Below, piece by piece: positions 33,919 through 41,117 of a stretch of 64,000 nucleotides of DNA. Below the pieces are notes generated by a model, which saw only the letters and a list, made by a program, of their open reading frames with translations, was not told the DNA's origin and ran no database searches. Each line of letters begins with the position of its first letter. Positions within the stretch are counted from its first letter, which is position 1. Source of the DNA: UBA2336 sp964404445 (GTDB lineage Bacteria; Bacteroidota; Bacteroidia; Cytophagales; Cyclobacteriaceae); assembly GCA_964404445.1 (NCBI GenBank), contig CAYOJW010000003.1, forward strand, positions 186,001-250,000, in the 5' to 3' direction. The position numbers and the translations under genes are program-made.

Positions 33919-34636
33919 CGTAAATAAAAGTTTTGGCAAGCTGCGTGTGCTCGACCATGTTCATTTGCATTTGCAGATGGCGAAATCGTATGCCTTAGTC
34001 GGACCGAATGGTTCGGGCAAAACCACATTAATCAAAAGCATATTGGGTATGGTGCTGCCAACATCGGGCGATATTTTGTTCGACTCTGTATCCATTAAAA
34101 ACGATTGGAAGTACCGCAACCACATCGGGTATATGCCGCAAATTGGCCGCTATCCCGAAAACATGACCATCGGGCAGGTTATGGATATGATGAAAAATAT
34201 GCGCAAGGATGTGCCGGTGTTAGACGAAGAACTTATTGAAAAATTTAAACTCGCCCGTATGTACGATAAGCGTATGCACACCCTGTCGGGCGGTACACGG
34301 CAAAAAGTGAGCGCAGCCCTCGCGTTTTTGTTTAACCCGCCCGTGCTGATTTTAGATGAACCTACGGCCGGCCTCGATCCGGTTTCGGTAGAGGTGCTGA
34401 AAGAAAAAATACTGTCCGAAAAACAAAAGGGTAAACTCATTATTGTATCATCGCACATTTTAAGCGACTTAGACGAACTAACAACCGATATGGTATATCT
34501 TTTTGAAGGGAAAATCCATTTCAACGATTCGATTGCCACATTGAAAGCCGAAACCAACGAAACAAAATTAGGCAAGGCTATGGCTACGATGATCAGCCGC
34601 AAACAACTTCTCGAACCTTCACCCGAACAGCTATGA
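33902..34636 (+). CDS. nosF: NosF ABC transporter ATP-binding protein
   Basis: A 244-residue ATPase with Walker A GPNGSGKTT (about residues 35-43), signature LSGGTRQK (about 133-140), Walker B VLILDEPTAG (about 153-162) and the H-switch SSH. Its neighbours nosD and nosY, with which it overlaps on both sides (17 and 4 bases), identify it as NosF. Together with NosY it forms the inner-membrane transporter needed for CuZ assembly in NosZ. It belongs to the same branch as GldA, encoded later in the window, but the two are not confused because of context. Confidence 0.93.
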   Translation: MIFIDNVNKSFGKLRVLDHVHLHLQMAKSYALVGPNGSGKTTLIKSILGMVLPTSGDILFDSVSIKNDWKYRNHIGYMPQIGRYPENMTIGQVMDMMKNMRKDVPVLDEELIEKFKLARMYDKRMHTLSGGTRQKVSAALAFLFNPPVLILDEPTAGLDPVSVEVLKEKILSEKQKGKLIIVSSHILSDLDELTTDMVYLFEGKIHFNDSIATLKAETNETKLGKAMATMISRKQLLEPSPEQL

Positions 34637-35400
34637 TCCGGATCGTAAAATACGTTTTAGGCGATATGCTGCGAACGCGGTTCATCATCCTTTATACGGT
34701 GCTGTTGCTGGTAAGCACGTTTGCGCTGTTTCAGATCGACAGCGATTCGTCAAAAGTAGTGATGAGCCTGTTGAACATTGTACTGATGGTGATACCGCTG
34801 ATCAGCATAGTGTTTACAACCATACACTTTTATAATTCGTACGAGTTTATCGAACTTATGCTTGCCCAGCCCGTTAACCGAAAGGTTATTTTTATAGGCG
34901 AGTATCTGGCGGTAGCGTTATCGCTATGCCTTGCATTTGTTGTGGGGTGTGGCATTCCTATCGTGATTTACGGTATGGATACAACAGCCCTTACCTTATT
35001 GTTTTGTGGCGTTGTGCTTACGTTGGTGTTTGTATCGCTGGCGTTTCTGGCATCGGTGCTCACACGCGATAAAGCCAAAGCCATAGGCGTGGCGTTGATG
35101 TTCTGGTTTTACTTTTCGTTGATCTACGATGGTTTCCTGTTGTGGTTCGTATATGCTTTCAGCGATTATCCCCTCGAAAAAACAACACTCGCTCTAATTG
35201 CCCTCAACCCGGTTGATCTGGCGCGGGTCATGCTGTTGTTGCAATTAGATATATCGGCATTGATGGGTTATACAGGTGCATTTTATAAAGAGTTTTTTGG
35301 CAGTAACCTTGGTATGGGTGTGGCGTTGGGTGTATTGTGCCTTTGGGTTTGCATTCCGTTCTTTGCGGCACTCAGGATTTTTTGTAAGAAAGATTTATAA
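34633..35400 (+). CDS. nosY: NosY ABC transporter permease
   Basis: A 255-residue membrane protein with six predicted helices (about 15-35, 45-70, 95-120, 125-150, 160-185, 230-250), matching the ABC-2 permease fold and the length of known NosY. It overlaps nosF by 4 bases (ATGA). With NosF it translocates a sulfur-containing compound across the inner membrane for NosZ. No NosR or NosX gene is present in the window, as expected for the clade II arrangement. Confidence 0.92.
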   Translation: MIRIVKYVLGDMLRTRFIILYTVLLLVSTFALFQIDSDSSKVVMSLLNIVLMVIPLISIVFTTIHFYNSYEFIELMLAQPVNRKVIFIGEYLAVALSLCLAFVVGCGIPIVIYGMDTTALTLLFCGVVLTLVFVSLAFLASVLTRDKAKAIGVALMFWFYFSLIYDGFLLWFVYAFSDYPLEKTTLALIALNPVDLARVMLLLQLDISALMGYTGAFYKEFFGSNLGMGVALGVLCLWVCIPFFAALRIFCKKDL

Positions 35401-35406
35401 TTTGAC

Positions 35407-35769
35407 ATGAACAAACCTGATATACACGTACGCGAAGATTTGGTAAAGCTGGTCGATTCGTTTTACGACAAAGTAAAGGTTGACCCGCTTTTGGCCGGTG
35501 CATTTAGCCATGTAAACTGGCCTGTACACCTGCCGGTTATGTATAATTTCTGGAGTTCGGTTATGTTGGGTGAGCAAAGCTATTCAGGTAACCCGCTCAT
35601 GCGCCATATCGATTTGCCTATCGATCAGAAACATTTTGCGCAATGGTTAGTGTTGTTCACCGAAACGGTTGACGAACATTTTGCCGGTGAAATGGCTGAA
35701 GCCATTAAACAACGGGCGCAATCCATCGCCACGATTTTTCAACTAAAAATGGGCTTGACAAAACGTTGA
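35407..35769 (+). CDS. Group 3 truncated haemoglobin
   Basis: A 120-residue trHb3 globin. The region YDKVKVDPLLAGAFSHVNWPVHLPVMYNFWSSVMLG is the usual group 3 core, and H68 in MRHIDLPID fits the distal region while the proximal histidine is probably in FTETVDEHF. It begins only 6 bases after nosY and so is the last gene of the nos operon. Such globins detoxify NO or peroxynitrite or bind heme; placement suggests protection of the N2O chain from NO. It converges with the regulator gene, with 21 bases between stops. Confidence 0.9.
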   Translation: MNKPDIHVREDLVKLVDSFYDKVKVDPLLAGAFSHVNWPVHLPVMYNFWSSVMLGEQSYSGNPLMRHIDLPIDQKHFAQWLVLFTETVDEHFAGEMAEAIKQRAQSIATIFQLKMGLTKR

Positions 35770-35790
35770 ATTACCCCGAACGGGAACAGG

Positions 35791-36405
35791 TTAAAACCTG
35801 ATTTTCCGGCCTTCAATTACTAATTTCTTATCGCGTTCCATTTTTTTTACGGCACGGATTACCGTTTCTACCCGCAAGCCGCTCATGTCGGCTAATTGTT
35901 GCCGGGTGTAGGGAATGATGATTTTTCCGGGAACGCCCGGGTTGTTTTTGGCCTTGTAGTGTTTAAGCAACGATAAAATGCGGTGCTCAGGTTCATGGCT
36001 CGATATTTCGGTTAACACCATCGATTTGTAGCGTAGCCGTTGGCATAATACCTGATCCATTTTCAGGTGCAGATCAAAATTCTCTTTCAGCATCCTGAAA
36101 AAATAATCGGCCGGTAGTTTCCATACCGTTGAAGGTTCAATAGCCACTACACTGCCGGGATAGGGGAAGTTGCCGATCAGCGCAGGCTCGCCAAAACTTT
36201 CGCCTGCATTAAAAATGCCCTGTATAAATTCCTGTCCGTCATCGCTCACGATAAACATTTTTACCGTCCCGCTTTCCACTTGCAGGTAATCGGTAGCCCT
36301 GTCCCCTTCCTGGAAAAGCATCTGATCTTTCTTTAAGCTCACCAACCGGGCATGGTATAGTTCTAATGTTTTAGCAGGAAACACTTTATGTTTTCTTTTC
36401 GCCAT
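35791..36405 (-). CDS. Crp/Fnr family transcriptional regulator of the N2O locus
   Basis: About 204 residues. An N-terminal cyclic-nucleotide-type sensor domain (about 10-125, with QVESGTVKMFIVSDDG and AGESFGEPALIG) is followed by a long dimer helix and a C-terminal winged helix with YTRQQLADMSGLRVETVIRAVKKME. It has no iron-sulfur Cys cluster, so it resembles DNR/NnrR (NO-sensing) rather than FNR. The ATG at 36405 is preferred to an in-frame GTG at 36426, since a palindrome (36436-36449) lies right upstream and would cover the promoter, which predicts autoregulation. It is the likely reader of the TGAY-N4-RTCA boxes. Confidence 0.87.
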   Translation of the reverse strand: MAKRKHKVFPAKTLELYHARLVSLKKDQMLFQEGDRATDYLQVESGTVKMFIVSDDGQEFIQGIFNAGESFGEPALIGNFPYPGSVVAIEPSTVWKLPADYFFRMLKENFDLHLKMDQVLCQRLRYKSMVLTEISSHEPEHRILSLLKHYKAKNNPGVPGKIIIPYTRQQLADMSGLRVETVIRAVKKMERDKKLVIEGRKIRF

Positions 36406-36435
36406 AAAACTATACCGCTTGGCCACGGCAAAATA

Positions 36436-36449
36436 TGATTTATGTCAGG
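36436..36449. promoter_or_regulatory. Crp/Fnr-type palindrome before the regulator gene
   Basis: TGATTTATGTCAGG, core TGAT-N4-GTCA, nearly the reverse complement of the first box before the nosZ operon. It lies 31 bases before the preferred start codon, overlapping where a minus-7 element would sit, so autorepression is likely. Confidence 0.68.
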
Positions 36450-36529
36450 TTTAAAACAGATAGGTGTTCTGTACCTGTTCATACGAAGTGTACAGGTACA
36501 GAACACCATCTTAATATTTTAACCAGTGG

Positions 36530-37246
36530 TTAGACCGGTTGCTTAAACCGCTCGAAAAGAATGTTGTTTTCGAGGTGAATATGGTGCATCAAATCGGTAT
36601 CAAACTCTTTTAACCGATGGTACGTGATACGGAAAGTCGGACACGCAAAATCAGGCGGTGTATAATTATCCGATAACGCCCGGATAGCCTTGGTCAGATC
36701 ACCTGCGGCCTGGTGTTCGTGTTCCATAGTGCTGATCGGGGCTTGGATCATTTTTTCGAGCGGATTGTCTGCATCGCGTTGTTTGTCGAGGCGCTTAATA
36801 GCCGGAAAAAGCACCAGCTCTTCTTTTTCCATGTGGCTCGTGAGTTCTTCGCTCAACTTGTTGAAGTTGTTCCGTATTTGCATCAGTTCGGGCGTGTCGC
36901 TGCCGTGCCGGTCGCACACTTTGTCGAGTAGCAAGGTTACTTCAGGGATCGATTTTTTCACGTAAGCATGGTGGTTTTCAACGATGTAATCTGCGAGGAA
37001 AGCAGCGCTCCATTGTTCGGGGCGCACGGCATCGGTTGTGTGTGCTGTGGGTGCTTGTAAAATTTCGGTACGGATTTTTTCGCTATCCAACCCCAGCCGG
37101 TTGCAGGCTTCGGTTAAGCTGCGGTGCCCACCGCAACAATAATCGATGTTGTATTTGGTAAACACGGCCAACGCACCGGGGTGTTCAATGGCTAATTGCG
37201 CCACCGTTACACCGGTTTCTTCTGTAATAGAATTCATATTGCTCAT
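36530..37246 (-). CDS. RIC/ScdA di-iron protein for repair of nitrosatively damaged iron-sulfur clusters
   Basis: About 238 residues. The N-terminal ScdA domain has the paired cysteines in YNIDYCCGGHRSL (about 29-41), and the C-terminal hemerythrin-like domain supplies di-iron ligands in ENHHAYVKK, HMEKEELVLFPAI, MEHEHQAAG and HHIHLENNILFERF. The protein repairs Fe-S clusters after NO or peroxide damage. The start at ATG 37246 is preferred over a TTG 21 bases upstream. A TGAT-N4-ATCA box lies about 50 bases upstream. Its place next to the Crp/Fnr gene and the N2O operon suggests NO-induced expression. Confidence 0.92.
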   Translation of the reverse strand: MSNMNSITEETGVTVAQLAIEHPGALAVFTKYNIDYCCGGHRSLTEACNRLGLDSEKIRTEILQAPTAHTTDAVRPEQWSAAFLADYIVENHHAYVKKSIPEVTLLLDKVCDRHGSDTPELMQIRNNFNKLSEELTSHMEKEELVLFPAIKRLDKQRDADNPLEKMIQAPISTMEHEHQAAGDLTKAIRALSDNYTPPDFACPTFRITYHRLKEFDTDLMHHIHLENNILFERFKQPV

Positions 37247-37294
37247 GGTGATGAAAGTTTTCTTCAACCTACACCATGTTTTATGTGCGGGGTA

Positions 37295-37306
37295 TGATTC
37301 AGATCA
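37295..37306. promoter_or_regulatory. Crp/Fnr-type palindrome before the RIC gene
   Basis: TGAT-TCAG-ATCA, 49 bases before the preferred start codon. It matches the motif of the other five sites in the N2O locus. Confidence 0.7.
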
Positions 37307-37510
37307 CAAAAAATGTCAATAAAAATATACCTGTTATTTAGAGCGAAAATGCCGGAAATGTTTTTTTGTGCAAAAGTAAAGATTGACCCTTCGCTTTTTT
37401 AAAAAGATTCTCCTCCGAATTACCTCCGCACATTTGACACATGTCATAACCTCACAAACCCACTGATAAACCCAAGCCATGGCAAGGACCATAACTCACA
37501 CTAAGGAAGT
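37307..37510. other. Junction between the N2O locus and the restriction-modification system
   Basis: About 200 bases with no gene, no palindrome and no RNA structure noticed. AT content rises towards the right. This should be the left edge of an inserted restriction-modification island; no direct repeats flanking the island were found by eye. Confidence 0.4.
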
Positions 37511-37556
37511 GCTAACTATAGTATGTAGATTAATGTGCATACTAAAGATAGCTTTG
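37511..37556 (+). promoter_or_regulatory. Controller (C-box) operator and promoter of the C-R genes
   Basis: Contains GCTAACTATAGTATG (37511-37525) and an inverted half-site CATACTA (37538-37544) to TAGTATG (37519-37525). A minus-7 element TAGCTTTG (37549-37556, fits TAnnTTTG) follows, about 14 bases before the start codon. No TTG lies at the minus-33 position, which is where the half-sites are, so the promoter probably depends on activation by the C protein. The 15-base block recurs before the methylase gene with one mismatch. Confidence 0.75.
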
Positions 37557-37569
37557 GGGATTGTTATTA

Positions 37570-37785
37570 ATGATGGCTAAGAAAAATATTCTACAACGTA
37601 TTGGTGAAAATGTAAGAGAGCTAAGGAAGTCAAAAGGACTTTCGCAAGAGGAACTATCATATCGGGCAAATTTACATAGAACCTACATTGGAATGATTGA
37701 GAGGGCTGAGAAAAATATAACAGTCACCAATGTTGAAAAAATTGCAAAGGCATTCGGTGTTGAAATAATAGACCTGTTAAAATAA
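37570..37785 (+). CDS. Xre-family controller (C) protein of the restriction-modification system
   Basis: A 71-residue single-domain DNA-binding protein. The helix-turn-helix is in LSQEELSYRANLHRTYIGMIERAEKN (about 26-51) and the C-terminus ends AFGVEIIDLLK, the standard fold and size (about 70-80 residues) of C proteins. It lies 4 bases before the endonuclease gene, as in C-R operons, so both are made from one promoter. A start three bases later is equally possible. It should bind the C-box and, at the second copy, the methylase promoter. Confidence 0.85.
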   Translation: MMAKKNILQRIGENVRELRKSKGLSQEELSYRANLHRTYIGMIERAEKNITVTNVEKIAKAFGVEIIDLLK

Positions 37786-37789
37786 AGCC

Positions 37790-38407
37790 ATGCCCTCACC
37801 TTATTACGGAAAACCTGTTACTCAATGGTCGACAATTACCGATAGTTTAATTGCAAATCATCCAATTACTACTGACGAAATTGTTGAAACAGTTCTCAAA
37901 TCTTGGGGTGATATTTTTAATTCAAAAATTGGTTCGTTTTTCATTGGTAAAGAAATCGAACCCGTCCCCCAAATTATGAGTTTCTTTTTACATGAATTAG
38001 TTGCTCATTATTTAAGCCTTCAACATCCTGGGATTTATAAAGTTGGAACTGAAAAAACAGAAAAGGACATACACTGCATCACAGACAGTTCGTTATCAAT
38101 TGAAATAAAAGGATCATCTCATCCAAATCAAATTTTTGCTAATAGAAGTTACGCTCAACCTCAATCTGGCACCGGGCAAAAAGATAAAAACGGGTATTAC
38201 ATAGCTATCAACTTCGAAAAGTTCGAAAATGTAAAACCTAAACTCCCCAAAATATTATTGATTAGATTCGGCTATTTGGAACATACCGATTGGATTGCAC
38301 AAACATCTGCGACTGGACAGCAAGCAAGGCTATCGGCAGACGTTTATAAGTATAAGTTAAAGCAGATTTATCCTAAAATTAAAACAGAGTTGGGCTTAGA
38401 GCTTTAA
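37790..38407 (+). CDS. Type II restriction endonuclease, ScaI-like family
   Basis: A 205-residue soluble protein. The opening SPYYGKPVTQWSTITDSLIANHP resembles the ScaI endonuclease family, whose members cut AGTACT; I recall this match, and it needs checking. A PD-(D/E)xK-type core is visible: D93 in EKDIHCITDS, then E105-I-K107 in SIEIKGSS. The codons are A/T-rich, as expected for an island gene. It lies 4 bases after the C gene and its 3' end overlaps the opposing methylase gene by 29 bases. Confidence 0.78.
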   Translation: MPSPYYGKPVTQWSTITDSLIANHPITTDEIVETVLKSWGDIFNSKIGSFFIGKEIEPVPQIMSFFLHELVAHYLSLQHPGIYKVGTEKTEKDIHCITDSSLSIEIKGSSHPNQIFANRSYAQPQSGTGQKDKNGYYIAINFEKFENVKPKLPKILLIRFGYLEHTDWIAQTSATGQQARLSADVYKYKLKQIYPKIKTELGLEL

Positions 38408-39236
38408 TATTTTCAGTTTTAATTCTATTTTCCAATCTACTCGCAATTGTTTCGCAATAGTCTTCGCGTATTTCAAATCCAATTGAGCATCTCTCATTAT
38501 TCAGACAAACTTCAGCGGTAGTTCCTGACCCCATAAATGGGTCTAAAACTAAATCTCCTTTGTTCGTAAAACCTAAAACCATTCGAGTTATTAAATCAAC
38601 TGGAAATTGCGCTGGATGATTTGTTCGTTCTTCTGAAGAACGATTTGTTCCGGAAGTAACTTTTGCTATTTGCCAAACATCTGATGGGTTTTTACCTAAC
38701 GTATTGCACCTTAGTTTTCCATTTTTCTTTTGATTAGGATACTTTACATCAGGGTCTCTTATATCATCAAGGTTAAAGGTATAATTATCTTGATCCTTCA
38801 AATACCACAATACCTTTTCATTTCGTGGTGATAGATAATGTTTGGCTGCAACACCAGCACCATAGTTCCAAATAATTTCTTGATTTAAATAAAATTTAAT
38901 TTTGTTCCATACCAAGTAAGTAATTGGAACAGCTCGACCCTTTTCAGGAACTTCCAAGTAACCAACATTTAAGAGATAACTGCCATCAGACTTAGTTAAG
39001 TCATAGATTTCATTACTGATATTAACAATCCAATCAACAAATTCATTGACTGGCATAACCTTTTCATATTCCTTCCCAATATTATATGGTGGACTCGTTA
39101 TTGTTGAATCTAACTCAATACCTGCATTTTTAAGCAATTCTAACCCACGCACACAGTCCATATTATAGATTATCGCGGACTGGTTTTTATAATAGGGTTC
39201 TCCAAGTGCTGTCCTTATTAATTCAAATGACCTCAT
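38379..39236 (-). CDS. Type II DNA methyltransferase, beta class, probably N4-cytosine
   Basis: A 285-residue methyltransferase. The catalytic motif IV TSPPYN (47-52) comes before the AdoMet motif I DPFMGSGTT (about 241-249), the order of the beta class, and the S-P-P-Y form (rather than D-P-P-Y) points to N4-methylcytosine. The motif order and size match the partner of ScaI-type endonucleases. It is read divergently from its own promoter toward the endonuclease. The promoter region carries a Bacteroidota minus-33/minus-7 pair and a C-box; the predicted transcript start is only about 10-15 bases before the ATG. Confidence 0.9.
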   Translation of the reverse strand: MRSFELIRTALGEPYYKNQSAIIYNMDCVRGLELLKNAGIELDSTITSPPYNIGKEYEKVMPVNEFVDWIVNISNEIYDLTKSDGSYLLNVGYLEVPEKGRAVPITYLVWNKIKFYLNQEIIWNYGAGVAAKHYLSPRNEKVLWYLKDQDNYTFNLDDIRDPDVKYPNQKKNGKLRCNTLGKNPSDVWQIAKVTSGTNRSSEERTNHPAQFPVDLITRMVLGFTNKGDLVLDPFMGSGTTAEVCLNNERCSIGFEIREDYCETIASRLENRIKTENIKALSPTLF

Positions 39237-39243
39237 TAGTAAT

Positions 39244-39289
39244 GCTAATTATAGTATGCAAATATAAAATATCGAAAAACCTAAACAAA
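39244..39289 (-). promoter_or_regulatory. Methylase promoter (TTTG-N19-TATATTTG) with C-box over the start region
   Basis: On the minus strand TTTG (39289-39286) is followed after 19 bases by TATATTTG (39266-39259), a complete Bacteroidota promoter. Right after it, at 39258-39244, lies the C-box core, whose plus-strand reading GCTAATTATAGTATG matches 14 of 15 bases of the controller operator. Binding there would cover the transcription start and the methylase ATG at 39236, so the C protein should repress the methylase while it activates C-R. Confidence 0.75.
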
Positions 39290-39318
39290 TAAATAAAAAT
39301 ATAATCTTCTTTGCACAC

Positions 39319-39337
39319 GTTGGTGTTCTTCACCAAC
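39319..39337. terminator. Hairpin between methylase promoter region and RES toxin gene
   Basis: GTTGGTG-TTCTT-CACCAAC, a 7-bp perfect stem. The T-run after it is weak in both directions, so termination of the RES toxin transcript is possible but not sure. Confidence 0.45.
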
Positions 39338-39359
39338 ATGCAAGAGGGTAGCACACTAA

Positions 39360-39824
39360 CTAACCACCCAACAACCTACTATCCAAAATAAACGGGTCTG
39401 TTATGGCTTCGATAACCGTTTGGGCATGGAGAGTGTGCAGCGGGTTGAGCAAGAAATTATACTCGTCAGGCACGATGGCCGAGGGTACTTTCAATACATA
39501 GTGTTGGGCTTCGTTCACAAAGCGTGCGCCTAATTTTTGAGTAGCGGCAGTGGTGTACGTTTTTTCGTTCCAACCTACGGGCAATTCGCTTACATATAAT
39601 TCCTTTAAAGACGAATCGTCTATCCGTATTTTCACCAAACAAATATTTTGCGCTGCCAGTACATGAAAATTGTGCGCGAGGTATTCCAAACACGCCAGCG
39701 AAATACTGCCTGCCGTATAAAGTAACCGCACGCCCTCGGGGTTCCAGCGACCACCGTATAACCCTGCACCCGTTCCCGACAAATCGCGTGCATACGCCCG
39801 ACTGCACAAACGATAAACCAACAT
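39360..39824 (-). CDS. RES-domain toxin (NAD-degrading) of a toxin-antitoxin pair
   Basis: A 154-residue RES-domain protein. Family landmarks: YRLC near the start, the GGRWNPEG segment (about 25-32) with the conserved Arg, Y36/L-L-Y-T-A, and the helix SLACLEYLAHN with the conserved Glu, plus a central DEYNFLLNPLH region. RES toxins cleave NAD+ and stop growth. It is preceded by its Xre/MbcA antitoxin, with the toxin ATG overlapping the antitoxin stop by one base. It sits beside the restriction system and could be part of the same accessory island. Confidence 0.9.
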   Translation of the reverse strand: MLVYRLCSRAYARDLSGTGAGLYGGRWNPEGVRLLYTAGSISLACLEYLAHNFHVLAAQNICLVKIRIDDSSLKELYVSELPVGWNEKTYTTAATQKLGARFVNEAQHYVLKVPSAIVPDEYNFLLNPLHTLHAQTVIEAITDPFILDSRLLGG

Positions 39825-40240
39825 CAGGCAAGCACACCGTGTTGCATACGGCCTATTTGATTGAGCAACGTGCGAACACCAAAACTGTTGGAAAGCAACT
39901 GTTTGGGTTTAATACCGCCTAAGGCAATGTTTTCGGTGTTCATCCAGGCATGAAAGCCCTCGCCAAAAGCCGCTATACCTGCGCGATATACTTCTTCTAT
40001 TTCTAAGATTTTTTCGGTAACGGCAGGTTGAAACATGGTTTTGCGTTTATAGGTATCGATGGAGATTGGTAGGAGGGTGATAAGCTCGGCTAACGTAAGC
40101 CCCGACAGCACCATAATGCGTTGCACATAGCTTTTGGAAACGTTACGCCCCGCCAACACAAAATAGTTGGCTGAACCGTAAACGGCCATTGGCTCGTGGA
40201 GTACATCGGGTTGTTTTTCGATGGTTTTATATTTTGCCAT
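39824..40240 (-). CDS. Xre/MbcA/ParS-type antitoxin with DUF2384 domain
   Basis: A 138-residue antitoxin. An N-terminal helix-turn-helix-like region (YVQRIMVLSGLTLAELITLLP, about 36-56) is followed by the DUF2384 toxin-binding domain, with the pattern EKILEIEEVYRAG and ending in the ALGGIKPKQLLSNSFGVRTLLNQIGRMQHGV block. It is encoded just before the RES toxin with a one-base overlap. The start at 40240 follows a minus-7 element TATATTTG by only 4 bases, so the mRNA is probably leaderless or nearly so. The upstream region has AGTGTA/TACACT repeats that are likely autoregulatory operators. Confidence 0.88.
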   Translation of the reverse strand: MAKYKTIEKQPDVLHEPMAVYGSANYFVLAGRNVSKSYVQRIMVLSGLTLAELITLLPISIDTYKRKTMFQPAVTEKILEIEEVYRAGIAAFGEGFHAWMNTENIALGGIKPKQLLSNSFGVRTLLNQIGRMQHGVLA

Positions 40241-40244
40241 AGTG

Positions 40245-40279
40245 CAAATATACACTTTTTTAGTGTGTAAAAATACACT
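40245..40279 (-). promoter_or_regulatory. Promoter and operator of the antitoxin-toxin operon
   Basis: Minus-7 element TATATTTG (minus strand, 40252-40245) with the start codon 4 bases further on. Three related half-sites lie across it and upstream: TACACT (40251-40256), AGTGTGTA (40262-40269) and TACACT (40274-40279). Their alternate orientation suggests that the antitoxin dimer binds here and represses its own operon. Confidence 0.6.
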
Positions 40280-40324
40280 ATATCGTTTATTTTTTTGCTT
40301 ACGATACGCGGCAGGCCACCGTGC

Positions 40325-40368
40325 AAAAAAAAGAAAAACCCCTTTCGTGGGTACAAAACGGGGTTTTT
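40325..40368 (-). terminator. Rho-independent terminator of the gene at 40406-40873
   Basis: Stem AAAAACCCC (40334-40342) / GGGGTTTTT (40360-40368), followed on the minus strand by CTTTTTTTT. Perfect 9-bp stem, loop 17 bases. Confidence 0.88.
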
Positions 40369-40405
40369 GAGTTACAACTAAACCTAAACCTGTAACTGAA
40401 GTTCT

Positions 40406-40873
40406 TTATACTATTTTTATCCGGTTTCGGCCGGCTTCTAATATGGCATACTCTTTTAATGCCGAGTAGCTGGCTTTATCTAATTTTTCTTCGGCCGTAC
40501 CGGCCTCTGTCGGGGCAAAACTGCCTTCGCTTTCCCACCATTTTTTGGCGTAGGCACGGGCATTGGTTTTATCAATATCAAACAGGTTAATGCAAGAATC
40601 AGAAATCATCCAGGCTTTGCTGATGGTGCTGTACTTCTCGAAAATCATGCTGCGCATGTGTGTTCCGTTTTGATCGTTTTTAAAATGCGAAACCGTGTAC
40701 GACATGGTTTCAGGCTCGGTCATCACCATGTCCCAGTATTTTTTTGATGAAACCACCTGCGAGGTTGTAAGCATATAGCCAAAACCGTTTTCAATAGATT
40801 CTCTGGTGATCGGGCATTTTGCTTTGAGTTGTTTTTTCTTAGGCTTTCCAAACAGCTTGTCGATAAAGGCCAT
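40406..40873 (-). CDS. Conserved hypothetical protein, unknown
   Basis: A 155-residue soluble protein, Lys-rich at the N-terminus (FGKPKKKQLKAKCPITRESI, in two pieces). No signal peptide or membrane helix. Two cysteines only (in KAKCPITRE and SDSCINLFD), so no metal cluster. I recognise no domain. It has a clean terminator and its own promoter region, with about 240 bases to the next gene on the left of transcription. Base use is that of the core genes, not of the accessory islands. Confidence 0.6.
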   Translation of the reverse strand: MAFIDKLFGKPKKKQLKAKCPITRESIENGFGYMLTTSQVVSSKKYWDMVMTEPETMSYTVSHFKNDQNGTHMRSMIFEKYSTISKAWMISDSCINLFDIDKTNARAYAKKWWESEGSFAPTEAGTAEEKLDKASYSALKEYAILEAGRNRIKIV

Positions 40874-41049
40874 GGTGTGATAGTTTTAGTAGCACAATTA
40901 CTTTACAGATACTCCAATACGGGTGAATAGTTGCATCGATGACTAAAAAAAATGTAAAAGGTTACAAAATGGTTGCATACGGCTTAGTTTAACAGATTTT
41001 TACCGTAGCATCTTTTCACTACACGGTTGGAAAGTGTACGGTATCGAAC

Positions 41050-41090
41050 AAAAAAAATCGCCCGGATGTCCGCGAGGGGACACCAGCGAT
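41050..41090 (-). terminator. Terminator of the thioredoxin-type gene
   Basis: On the minus strand, an ATCGC / GCGAT outer stem with inner GTGTCC / GGACA pairing, followed by T8. Located 28 bases after the stop of the gene at 41118. Confidence 0.7.
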
Positions 41091-41117
41091 GAATGCGTAA
41101 TGCATTAACCTGAATAT

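Noticed and set aside
37511..39240. A mobile element or integrase carrying the restriction system
   Set aside because: No transposase, integrase or flanking direct repeat was found around the C-R-M genes, so transfer is inferred only from base composition.
39466..39837. A 123-codon frame over the RES toxin gene
   Set aside because: It is the other frame of a clear RES domain and has an Arg/Cys-rich composition typical of shadows.
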